Assembly: GCF_003443675.1 (NCBI RefSeq)
Contig: NZ_CP031963.1
Coordinates: 2,007,501 to 2,071,500 of the forward strand
Direction: 5' to 3'
DNA length: 64,000 bases
Origin: Aquimarina sp. BL5
GTDB taxonomy: Bacteria > Bacteroidota > Bacteroidia > Flavobacteriales > Flavobacteriaceae
This document shows, in pieces, positions 1-7,295 of this stretch. A program made the position numbers and the translations under genes. A model generated the notes under the pieces. It was given only the letters and a program-made list of their open reading frames with translations, had not been told where the DNA came from and did not search any database. Numbering within the stretch: the first letter of the stretch is position 1; every line of letters begins with the position of its first letter.

Positions 1-7
1 AATTTTT

Positions 8-778
8 ATGCAAATTACAAAATTCTTTAGTATACTTTTATTTACATCTTTACTATTGGTTGGATGTTCTGATGATGACGAAAACACTTTTGTACCTGAT
101 AGCCAGTCTTCTAACAAACAACCTTTAGGCAGTTCTGCCAATGACTTGCTAAGTGATACTAATTTTAAAGGATTGACGGTAGAGATTGTTTCTGTGCAAG
201 GGTTTGAACCTACGGTGACAGCCATAAATACATTTAGAAATTTTCTGGAAGAACGTCTTTTTAAACCAGATGGAATTACGATAAATCAACGTTCGGTTTC
301 TTCTTCAGGATTAGCACCATTTAATATTGAAAAAGTAAAACAAATTGAAACTACTACAAGAACCGAATTTAATGAAGGAGATGAAATAAAGGTATATATT
401 TATTTTGCAGATGGAACTAATGATATCGATGAAGGAGCTAGAGTAACCTTAGGTACTGCTTACTTAAATACTTCTATCGTTATTTATGAGAATACACTCC
501 GCAAATTAAGTAGTAATCCCAATGGACCGATGTTATCTACGGTCGAAGCTGCTGCATTAAATCATGAATTTGCACATCTATTAGGTCTCATAAATATTGG
601 TACATCATTGCAATCTCAGCATGAAGATAATGAATCTAGAGGTCATTGTAATGTACAAAGCTGTTTAATGGAAGCTGCTATAGAATTCGAAACCGGAATG
701 ATGAGTATGTTAAACAACGGAGTTCCAGAACTAGATGCATTATGTATTGCCGATCTACAAGCAAATGGAGGAAGGTAG
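8..778 (+). CDS. Putative zinc metallopeptidase lipoprotein
   Basis: The protein begins with a type II signal peptide ending in LLLVGC (Cys20), followed by an acidic DDDE stretch, so it is probably a lipoprotein exported to the envelope. Near residues 186-194 is HEFAHLLGL, an HExxHxxG zinc-protease motif with Glu187 as the general base. A downstream SCLMEA segment (about 219-224) could form the Met-turn of a metzincin-like fold, and His205 or His213 could be the third zinc ligand. The first 180 residues match nothing I recognise. The start is the ATG 8 bases from the window edge, so its promoter and operon context cannot be seen. Peptidase activity is inferred from the motif; the substrate is unknown. 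Confidence 0.72.
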   Translation: MQITKFFSILLFTSLLLVGCSDDDENTFVPDSQSSNKQPLGSSANDLLSDTNFKGLTVEIVSVQGFEPTVTAINTFRNFLEERLFKPDGITINQRSVSSSGLAPFNIEKVKQIETTTRTEFNEGDEIKVYIYFADGTNDIDEGARVTLGTAYLNTSIVIYENTLRKLSSNPNGPMLSTVEAAALNHEFAHLLGLINIGTSLQSQHEDNESRGHCNVQSCLMEAAIEFETGMMSMLNNGVPELDALCIADLQANGGR

Positions 779-869
779 TATATAGTACTGAGTAGTTAGT
801 AGGCAGTATTAAGTAGGTAGTAAAATAGTATATTTATCTTTTAGTTGTGGTTAATTCTGAAAACAAACT

Positions 870-1400
870 ATGGGAACACATATTGACTGTTTCATTCCGA
901 AAGAAAATGATTATCCTGTTAAGGAAATAAAACAAAAACTGACAAGTGTTTTTAATAGACTAAAATCTGAATATTTACATCTAGAAAAATATGGAACTTT
1001 CACAGAAAACGTACATGGAAAATGGTGGATTAGCCTTATTCCGGCTGAAAATGGAAATCCTGAATATAAGACAGGAGAAGGAGATAGTTTTAGTATTGAT
1101 ATTTATGATAAAACAATATGCATTAGTTCAGTAGAAAGATTCTCGAGTTTATATCTAACTGAAAGAAATATAGCTAAAGAATTATTTCAAATTATAACTG
1201 AATTAAGCAACATATTTAGAACGACTGACAAAATACTAATTGGAGCAGGTGGATTTGGAGAAACTGACCATATCATGGATATGGCTTTTAATGAGAGTGC
1301 AGATTTTGAGCAACTTTGCAAAAAAATGACTGAATTAAATGGAATTCCCGCAAGTGATTTAAATGAATTAAAAGACAGGTCTTGGTATCTGAAAAAATAA
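870..1400 (+). CDS. Hypothetical cytosolic protein
   Basis: This 176-residue protein has no signal peptide or membrane segment and starts MGTHIDCF. The middle contains aromatic and acidic residues (KWWISLIP, GDSFSIDIYD) and the C-terminal third includes a glycine-rich IGAGGFGE. I do not recognise a family. Its stand-alone position, small size and acidic character would fit an immunity-type or accessory protein, but that is only a guess. The preceding 90 bases hold a low-complexity TAGTAGGTAG-like run and no clear promoter. Confidence 0.6.
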   Translation: MGTHIDCFIPKENDYPVKEIKQKLTSVFNRLKSEYLHLEKYGTFTENVHGKWWISLIPAENGNPEYKTGEGDSFSIDIYDKTICISSVERFSSLYLTERNIAKELFQIITELSNIFRTTDKILIGAGGFGETDHIMDMAFNESADFEQLCKKMTELNGIPASDLNELKDRSWYLKK

Positions 1401-1481
1401 AAAACTAACCATAACACGGTATAACTTCTGATTCTTCACCTCTCAAAGCAAAGCGTCCTCACAAACTCCCACACTCACAAA

Positions 1482-3107
1482 CTAGTATACTTTCTCTCCA
1501 CCTAGGTAAGTAGCGTTAACTTTGATATTAGGAATTTTGTCTTCCTCGATTTCCATGATATTTTCTTCCAAGATCACAAAATCAGCAAATTTACCAGCAG
1601 TAATACTTCCCTTTTCGGTTTCTTCAAAATTACTATAGGCAGCCCAAATCGTCATTCCTTTTAAGGTTTCTTCTCTGGTTAAAGCGTCTTGTTTTTGGAA
1701 ACCTCCTGCAGGATATTGTTTAAGATCTTTACGAGCTACTGCTGCATAAAATGTATAAAATGGACTTACATTTTCTACCGGATAATCAGTTCCTAAAGCA
1801 ACTTTACCCGTTTTTTCTAATAATTGCTTGTACGCATACGCTCCCTTGATTCTTTTCTCTCCTAATCGTTCATCGGCCCAATACATATCACTTGTAGCAT
1901 GCGTAGGTTGTACACTCATCACCAGATTATCATTAAGAAGATCAAATTCTTCTGGAGATACGACTTGTGCATGTTCCACACGCCATCTTCTGTCTGACTT
2001 ATCTTTTAATACATCATAATAGGTATTGATCACCACAGCATTGGCAGAATCACCGATCGCATGTGTATTCATCTGAAAAGGAGAACCTGCTAATTTTCTA
2101 GCTAATTCCTTAAACTCATCAACACCGATCACCATTGCTCCGTGATGATTCTCTTTATCCGAGTATGGTTTTTTAAGCACTGCTCCTCTAGACCCCAACG
2201 CACCATCTGCATATACCTTAAAAGAAGACACATTTAATTTATCTGTTTTATGAACTCCATTTTTTAGGTAATGGTCCACATATGAAGGAACATTACTCAC
2301 CATTGCATACATCCGGATTTTTAATTGATCTGTTTTTTGTAAACTATCTATAACAGCAATAACTTCTGGACTTAATCCTGCGTCATCAACAGTTGTTAAT
2401 CCATAACTAAAGTTAATTTTTTCTGCATCTTTTAGTGCCGTCACTTGCTCTGTAATGGTAGGTTGTGGAAATATCGCTTCGACCATCTCCATTGGATTAT
2501 CGATTAGTACTCCAGTTAATTTTCCATTTTTTTGTACAATCTCTCCTCCAGAGACTTTAGTGTCTACTGTTATCTTAGCTAGATCCAAAGCTGTTTGATT
2601 GACTAGCATCGCGTGACCATCTACTCTAGTCATAGCTACTGGAGTTTCTGGAAACAGACTATCTAACCTTTCTTTGGTTGGAAATTCCTTAATCTCCCAA
2701 TCATTCTGATCCCAACCTCGACCGGTAATAAAAGGTACTTTTTTCTTTTTCTGAAAATCTACAATACGTGTCAGTACCTCATCATAACTAGTAGTCCCAA
2801 CTAAGTCTACTTTTTGTTGCTGTAACCCAAGTCCATAGAAGTGACAATGTGCATCAATCAAACCGGGTACAATGGTTTTTCCTTCTGCATCGATCGAATC
2901 CGTAAACGTATATGTTTTGCTTACTTCTTCTAAACTACCTACTGCGATAAACTTATCATCCTTGACAACAAAAGCTTCTGCTTTGGCCTGACTATCATCT
3001 ACCGTATAAATATTGGCATTAAAAACCAGCAGATCCGCTGTTTCTTTGGGTTGTTGACAAGAAATAAACAAAAGTGTACTAATTGTACCTAGAAGTACTT
3101 TTTTCAT
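1482..3107 (-). CDS. Amidohydrolase family lipoprotein (YtcJ-like)
   Basis: A 541-residue metal-dependent amidohydrolase. The N-terminus is a lipoprotein signal with Cys17 (LLFISCQQ). The first metal-binding signature DAHCHF is at about 85-90 (His87, His89), further metal ligands are expected in NTHAIGD and VEHAQVV, and the catalytic-type aspartate is in ALGTDYPV. The order of motifs matches the YtcJ/N-substituted formamide deformylase branch. In that family the enzyme hydrolyses C-N bonds of exocyclic amides or related compounds; the real substrate cannot be read here. It ends DFVILEENI..., the usual small beta-sandwich return of composite-domain amidohydrolases. A TATCTTTA sequence upstream resembles a weak -7 box. 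It is monocistronic by spacing. Confidence 0.88.
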   Translation of the reverse strand: MKKVLLGTISTLLFISCQQPKETADLLVFNANIYTVDDSQAKAEAFVVKDDKFIAVGSLEEVSKTYTFTDSIDAEGKTIVPGLIDAHCHFYGLGLQQQKVDLVGTTSYDEVLTRIVDFQKKKKVPFITGRGWDQNDWEIKEFPTKERLDSLFPETPVAMTRVDGHAMLVNQTALDLAKITVDTKVSGGEIVQKNGKLTGVLIDNPMEMVEAIFPQPTITEQVTALKDAEKINFSYGLTTVDDAGLSPEVIAVIDSLQKTDQLKIRMYAMVSNVPSYVDHYLKNGVHKTDKLNVSSFKVYADGALGSRGAVLKKPYSDKENHHGAMVIGVDEFKELARKLAGSPFQMNTHAIGDSANAVVINTYYDVLKDKSDRRWRVEHAQVVSPEEFDLLNDNLVMSVQPTHATSDMYWADERLGEKRIKGAYAYKQLLEKTGKVALGTDYPVENVSPFYTFYAAVARKDLKQYPAGGFQKQDALTREETLKGMTIWAAYSNFEETEKGSITAGKFADFVILEENIMEIEEDKIPNIKVNATYLGGEKVY

Positions 3108-3226
3108 GATGTGTTGAGTTTGATTTGTGTTTGCCCTAAAATTAAAGATAAAAATGATGATATCAGGTTTTTATCAAATTCTTAACTTTTGTATACTTAC
3201 CTATATAATTATTCTCTTAGATAAGT

Positions 3227-3703
3227 TTATAAATTAACCACTCTTTTAAAGATAATTGCTTCTGATCTATATACTATCATCACAACATTATCTCCATTTC
3301 GAGTATATTTCTCTGGATCACTTGTTGTTTGCCACTCCATTCTTCTTTTCTCAATTATTTCTTTCATCCACTTATCATCGTGATCCTCTGGTATGGTCTT
3401 GATCATTCCCTCAGTCCATTTTTTGATATCCGAAGAATCTATTTTAATTACAAACTTGTAATCCCAAGAAGAGGCTCCTGGAAGCGTGGTTCTGCTATTT
3501 GAGAATCCATTTACATTAAATAATTCGAATTCAGCATTCTTAAAATCGCTAAAAGATTTGATTTCATTTCTTAGAATTTCTACTCGTTCCGTTTTGGATT
3601 CATAATCATCACTGTCTAGTTTATTTGATTTTAACGTAGAGGAATCAAAACAACTATTAAACCCAATAGTTATTAATAAAAGTAAGAGAGTTAATTTCTT
3701 CAT
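3227..3703 (-). CDS. Hypothetical lipoprotein
   Basis: A 158-residue protein with a clear lipoprotein signal peptide (LLITIGFNSCFDSS, Cys18) and a charged mature part with no motif I can name. Its ATG lies 5 bases downstream of the L,D-transpeptidase stop codon on the same strand, so the two are almost certainly cotranscribed and translationally coupled. That suggests an envelope role next to the peptidoglycan enzyme, but no function can be assigned. Confidence 0.68.
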   Translation of the reverse strand: MKKLTLLLLLITIGFNSCFDSSTLKSNKLDSDDYESKTERVEILRNEIKSFSDFKNAEFELFNVNGFSNSRTTLPGASSWDYKFVIKIDSSDIKKWTEGMIKTIPEDHDDKWMKEIIEKRRMEWQTTSDPEKYTRNGDNVVMIVYRSEAIIFKRVVNL

Positions 3704-3708
3704 CTTAA

Positions 3709-4434
3709 TTATATATAACCTGAACTAGGTAGTGTCTTTAATTCGTTATTTATTATTTCGTATAATTCATTTTCCCAATCTATTCCTTCGATTTTTGGGT
3801 AACTAGAATTTACTCTAAAATCTCTCGGGCTGATAATTACTTTAACACTATTGTTCATTGCTTTTTGTGTCAATAAAAAAACTTCTTCTATTGCCTCGTC
3901 TCCTATTGGAATGCAGCCAATTGTTACTGATTTTCCATGTATGAAAATATCTCCACCCATATCTGATATATCTGTCAATTTGGTTTTTGATTTATCAAAC
4001 TCATTTGGATAACTAACCTTTATGGACAGATAGTATGAACTGTTAGGGTTTAAATACTCAACTTTATAAATCCCTTCTGGAATCTGTTTATCTCCTTCTT
4101 TTAATTTAGGTCCTAATTCACCACTAAAAGCTGTGAAAGGATATTCTTTTATTAATTTGATTCCATTATAATCTTTTGAATAAACTTGAAGTTTTCTTTC
4201 TTCTTTGAAAGCTACAATAATTATCTCTTTTGGGAAGTCCATTTTATAACCAGCTAAACCTAAGTTTTTTTCAAGTCGATCCCATACTTTTTCTTGAAAA
4301 TCTTTGATTCTTGAATCAACAGTTTCTTTTCCTTTTACTTTATTCACAAATGGCATATAAATTGACCTTCCAATATTTAGAAATACAATGGTAATTACCA
4401 TAAAACTTAATATTAAGATCAGTTTTTTCTTCAT
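3709..4434 (-). CDS. L,D-transpeptidase (YkuD/YafK-like)
   Basis: A 241-residue protein with one N-terminal hydrophobic segment (residues 4-20), so anchored or exported. A YkuD-like catalytic signature runs from IFIHG (His166) to IGCIPIGD (Cys174), the His and Cys pair that characterises L,D-transpeptidases; the short spacing and IPIGD ending resemble the YafK group. The known family reaction is cysteine-dependent peptidoglycan L,D-transpeptidation or related cleavage. The pattern KEERKLQVYSKD followed by PFTAFSGELGPKLKEGD is the typical YkuD-fold N-terminal half. It is the first gene of a two-gene unit with the downstream lipoprotein. Confidence 0.85.
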   Translation of the reverse strand: MKKKLILILSFMVITIVFLNIGRSIYMPFVNKVKGKETVDSRIKDFQEKVWDRLEKNLGLAGYKMDFPKEIIIVAFKEERKLQVYSKDYNGIKLIKEYPFTAFSGELGPKLKEGDKQIPEGIYKVEYLNPNSSYYLSIKVSYPNEFDKSKTKLTDISDMGGDIFIHGKSVTIGCIPIGDEAIEEVFLLTQKAMNNSVKVIISPRDFRVNSSYPKIEGIDWENELYEIINNELKTLPSSGYI

Positions 4435-4575
4435 TTTTTTAAACGCTACCCAAAATACTAGTATAATGTATCAGTTATATTCCTTTTATACTTTCATTCT
4501 TGTTTATAAAAGTATAGATTTAATCGACTAGATTACTACAAACGAGTTCTAAAGAAACATAAATTTCTCAAATAA

Positions 4576-4607
4576 AAAAACCAGCAGTATATGTCTTGCT
4601 GGTTTTT
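4576..4607 (-). terminator. Rho-independent terminator after the AhpD-like gene
   Basis: An 11-bp perfect inverted repeat (4576-4586 with 4597-4607, core CCAGCA/TGCTGG) has a 10-base loop. It is bounded by A-runs on one side and T-runs on the other, so it can work on both strands. It lies 66 bases past the stop of the gene ending at 4673. Confidence 0.8.
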
Positions 4608-4672
4608 AACGTATGATTCACTCTTCGAAAACACTTCGACAAGTTATTAATTATATCCGTTATTGTATTGAA

Positions 4673-5221
4673 TTATTTACTCCAAGTAAATTTCTGAAAT
4701 GGTTCATCAACGGGAGTATTAGCGATATGATTTGTATAATTACTCATCGTTTTCTGCGCTATTCCTAGAATGATATCTAAAACTTGACGTTCTCCATAAC
4801 CAGCAGCATAAAAAGCTTCTAGTTCTGTATCAGAAATTCTACCTCGATTTCTAACAATGCTTAAGGTAGTATCTTTTAGGGCTTGTAATTTTTCATTTGG
4901 CATTGCTTCTCCATTTCTTAAAGCTTCCGATAATACAGGATCCACTTTCATCATATTTGCTATCGCTGTATGTGCAGGAACACAATAATGACATTCGTGT
5001 TCGACATTAATAGTTTGCCAAACTACTGTTAGTTCTTCTGCATTAAAAGATGAATTTGAAAAAAGTTCGTGTAATGTCTTGTAAGCCTTTAGAGCCTCAG
5101 GAGATCCAGCTAAAACGCCATGTAAACCTGGTAACATTCCGAAACTTTTTACGGATTGTTCTAATTGTGATTTGCTGCCTTCTGGAGCAGATTCGATTGT
5201 GTAAACTTTTAATGTACTCAT
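4673..5221 (-). CDS. Carboxymuconolactone decarboxylase / AhpD-like protein
   Basis: A 182-residue all-helical protein of the CMD/AhpD superfamily. The redox signature is EHECHYCVPAH: CxxC at Cys77 and Cys80 with His84 four residues after, the arrangement used by AhpD-like peroxidatic or disulfide-reducing proteins and by several uncharacterised oxidative-stress proteins. It is not a classical AhpD partner here, because no ahpC is adjacent. The gene lies immediately downstream of the TetR-type gene on the same strand and carries its own matching operator 34 bases before the ATG, so it is very probably the regulated target. A terminator follows at 4576-4607. Confidence 0.85.
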   Translation of the reverse strand: MSTLKVYTIESAPEGSKSQLEQSVKSFGMLPGLHGVLAGSPEALKAYKTLHELFSNSSFNAEELTVVWQTINVEHECHYCVPAHTAIANMMKVDPVLSEALRNGEAMPNEKLQALKDTTLSIVRNRGRISDTELEAFYAAGYGERQVLDIILGIAQKTMSNYTNHIANTPVDEPFQKFTWSK

Positions 5222-5254
5222 GATTTTTAATTTTTATTATAATTATTGATTTTC

Positions 5255-5280
5255 AATAACTAAACGATCATTTAGTTATT
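5255..5280. promoter_or_regulatory. TetR-type operator before the AhpD-like gene
   Basis: A perfect 10-bp inverted repeat, AATAACTAAA and TTTAGTTATT, has a 6-base spacer. Its core CTAAACGATCATTTAG (5260-5275) is nearly the same as the palindrome in front of the TetR gene (5875-5890). The position, 34 bases upstream of the ATG at 5221, suits a repressor site. Binding is inferred from the shared sequence. Confidence 0.75.
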
Positions 5281-5293
5281 ATTTAAAAAAAAG

Positions 5294-5857
5294 TTATATG
5301 CTTTTAAAAATGTTTTCTATATAGTTATGTAGTTGCGTATCGTTAAATACTCGTGAAGCTGAAGCGAGTCCAAACATTGATATAATCAAATAATCCGCTT
5401 TTTCTTCTACTTCAGTACTATTAAAATTTTCTTCTTGTTTCAAATTGTTTGCAAATAAGCTTCTTATATTATTTGTGAATTTTGATAGTTCCTCTTTTAT
5501 TTTTGGATTTGCGTTTTGAGATAACTCATTAGCAGCATTGGTTATCAAACACCCTTTTCTCAATGTAGCATCTTTTGAAAACTCTATAAAGTCATAGAAA
5601 TATTGCTTTAAACCCTTAATACCATTTGAGGAAACTTTTAATTTCTCTGTAATCTCCTTTATTTTTTGTCTATAACATTTTATGCTTTCGAGGAACACTC
5701 CATCCTTATTTCCAAAACTAGCATATATAGAAAACTTATTAATACCCATTTCTTTCTCAAGCATTTGCATGGAAGTGGTCTCATAGCCTTCGCGCCAGAA
5801 TAAAGCCATTGCTTTTTCTATCACTTGTTCCTCTATATATTGTTTTTTTCTTGCCAT
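5294..5857 (-). CDS. TetR/AcrR family transcriptional regulator
   Basis: This 187-residue protein has the TetR DNA-binding domain at residues 8-60: a first helix VIEKAMALFWREGY, then TTSMQMLEKEMGINKFSIYASFGNKDGVF, the classical TetR helix-turn-helix with the KFSIYASFGNKD recognition region. The remaining helical part is the ligand-binding and dimerisation domain; its C-terminal region (SMFGLASASRVFND) resembles the TetR group often found beside oxidoreductases. The gene is upstream of, and on the same strand as, the AhpD-like gene. Matching palindromes lie in front of both genes, and the one before this gene overlaps a TAnnTTTG -7 box, so autorepression is likely. Confidence 0.9.
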   Translation of the reverse strand: MARKKQYIEEQVIEKAMALFWREGYETTSMQMLEKEMGINKFSIYASFGNKDGVFLESIKCYRQKIKEITEKLKVSSNGIKGLKQYFYDFIEFSKDATLRKGCLITNAANELSQNANPKIKEELSKFTNNIRSLFANNLKQEENFNSTEVEEKADYLIISMFGLASASRVFNDTQLHNYIENIFKSI

Positions 5858-5869
5858 TATTTATAGTGA

Positions 5870-5890
5870 CAAAACTAAACAATCGTTTAG
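5870..5890 (-). promoter_or_regulatory. Promoter and operator of the TetR gene
   Basis: Read on the minus strand, TAGTTTTG (5870-5877) fits the Bacteroidota -7 consensus TAnnTTTG. Overlapping it by 3 bases is the perfect palindrome CTAAAC-AATC-GTTTAG (5875-5890), the same core as the site in front of the AhpD-like gene. The ATG is 12 bases downstream. A regulator bound here would block its own promoter. Confidence 0.72.
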
Positions 5891-6051
5891 AATTAAAAAA
5901 ATTATAACATTTTTTTAATTCTTACAGTTGAAATTGAATAGGTTTTGACTTGCTAATTGAACTCAACACTATATATATCGCTAGTTGGCGCGTATTTTGT
6001 TATTTTAAAACCTCCATCATCATTTTGATGTTCATAAGTAAAAATCAAGTT

Positions 6052-6756
6052 CTACTCTATTTTAGAAGTAAAAATTTTCTCAAATCTTCGAATTGATTCA
6101 TCTCTAAAACAGACTTTTTTATTTGTAAATGGATGTATAAAATCTAATGAATAGGCATGTAAATACAATCCTTTACCATTTAAAATAAGATGTTCTATTC
6201 CATAGTCTTTATCTCCTAGTATAGGATTCAATATACTGAGCAGGTGTTTACGTAATTGATGTCTTCTTCCCGTTTGAGGTTTCAATTTTACCAGGTTCAA
6301 TCTTCCGAATCTCTTGGAGAAAACGGATTCGAGCACTTTATAATTCGATTGTGATTTCTTACCACCAATTTCTGAAGTAATTTTTCCTTCATCATTCATC
6401 TCCCCAATAGTAATTGCATAATATGTTTTCTCAATCTTTTTATCTTCAAACATTTTATTTAAAACACGAATACTACTACTCGTTTTTCCAACTAATAAAA
6501 TACCGGTTGTTGCATAATCCAATCGATGCACAGGCTGCGGTTTCGTAGCATCAGGAAGATTACTCTGTTTAATGTTTTGAACTAATGCATTAGCAATTGT
6601 TTTAAAACTATTACCACTTACCAAAATACCCGCGGGTTTATGAATCACAGCTAAATGATCATCTTCAAATAAAACCGTAAGTGGAAAAACTAATCTATTA
6701 TCTAAATTAACATCATCAGGAATACACAAGCTTATACGATCCCCACCATATATCAT
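6052..6756 (-). CDS. RluA-family RNA pseudouridine synthase (catalytic part)
   Basis: From the first ATG this gives a 234-residue pseudouridine synthase. The catalytic signature is PVHRLDYATTGILLVGK, with the essential Asp80 in HRLD. Family-typical elements follow: KTYYAITIGE, LKPQTGRRHQLRKHL, and GDKDYGIE. RluA-type enzymes isomerise uridine to pseudouridine in rRNA or tRNA, and normally carry an N-terminal S4 RNA-binding domain. The ATG at 6756 leaves out that domain, although the reading frame stays open upstream and encodes it (see 6757-6933). The catalytic part looks intact, so the question is where translation begins. The exact RNA target cannot be read. Confidence 0.85.
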   Translation of the reverse strand: MIYGGDRISLCIPDDVNLDNRLVFPLTVLFEDDHLAVIHKPAGILVSGNSFKTIANALVQNIKQSNLPDATKPQPVHRLDYATTGILLVGKTSSSIRVLNKMFEDKKIEKTYYAITIGEMNDEGKITSEIGGKKSQSNYKVLESVFSKRFGRLNLVKLKPQTGRRHQLRKHLLSILNPILGDKDYGIEHLILNGKGLYLHAYSLDFIHPFTNKKVCFRDESIRRFEKIFTSKIE

Positions 6757-6933
6757 GGTAGCCGAAGTAGCAATTACATCATTAACCTTAATAAAATTTT
6801 TCTTTATTACTTTTTTTAATGCTGATTTCGTTAACGCTGCAATAAAAACACCAACACCATATTCTTGTAGTCGAATTGGAGAAGGTATCTCAGGAACAAT
6901 ATGAATTTCTTTTGGATAAATTATAATTATAGT
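6757..6933 (-). other. In-frame S4-domain extension without a start codon
   Basis: Reading the minus strand in the RluA frame upstream of its first ATG gives 59 uninterrupted codons. They include PIRLQEYGVGVF, LTKSALKKVIKKNFI and KVNDVIATSAT, which form a convincing S4 RNA-binding domain leading straight into IYGGDRISL. The stretch contains no ATG, GTG or TTG codon in frame. Just upstream is ATG-AAT-ATG-TAA in the same frame (6934-6945), so a former start may now be cut off by a stop codon. Alternatives are a rare ATA or ATT start, or a sequencing error at the TAA. Confidence 0.75.
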
Positions 6934-7020
6934 TTACATATTCATAGGTAAAGGTATAACTATATCTATCGTTTATACTTGTTCTAAAAACATATTCTGA
7001 AGAAAGGTGAATTTCCTGAG

Positions 7021-7295
7021 CATTCGACAACCACTTCGACTACTCAACGTGACAGCTCACCCTTCGGGTCACCTCGGGGTTCGTGAAAATCAATGCAAAA
7101 GGACTGTACTTAGGTAAACTCAGCATTCGAAAAGCGGATGCACGAGGACTGAGGCTCTCGAAGTCCGATTCGTTATTCTGCTATTTTCACCCTTTGACTA
7201 CACTCAGCGTGAAAATCAATGCAAGAGGACTATACTTCGATAAACTCAGCATTCGAAAAGCGGATACACGAGGACTGAGGCTCTCGAAGTCCGGT
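7021..7295. repeat. Tandem intergenic repeat (two 85-bp copies, 126-bp period)
   Basis: Copies at 7083-7167 and 7209-7293 differ at only 5 of 85 positions. Shared blocks include CTCAGCATTCGAAAAGCGGA and GAGGACTGAGGCTCTCGAAG. The spacer and the left flank contain related fragments (TTTGACTACACTCAGCGTGA, and TTCGACTACTCAACGTGACA at about 7037). The second copy ends 2 bases from the stop of the gene that follows. The region is more GC-rich than its surroundings. An 89-codon reading frame crosses both copies, but it is just the repeat translated twice and I do not call it a gene. Confidence 0.85.
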
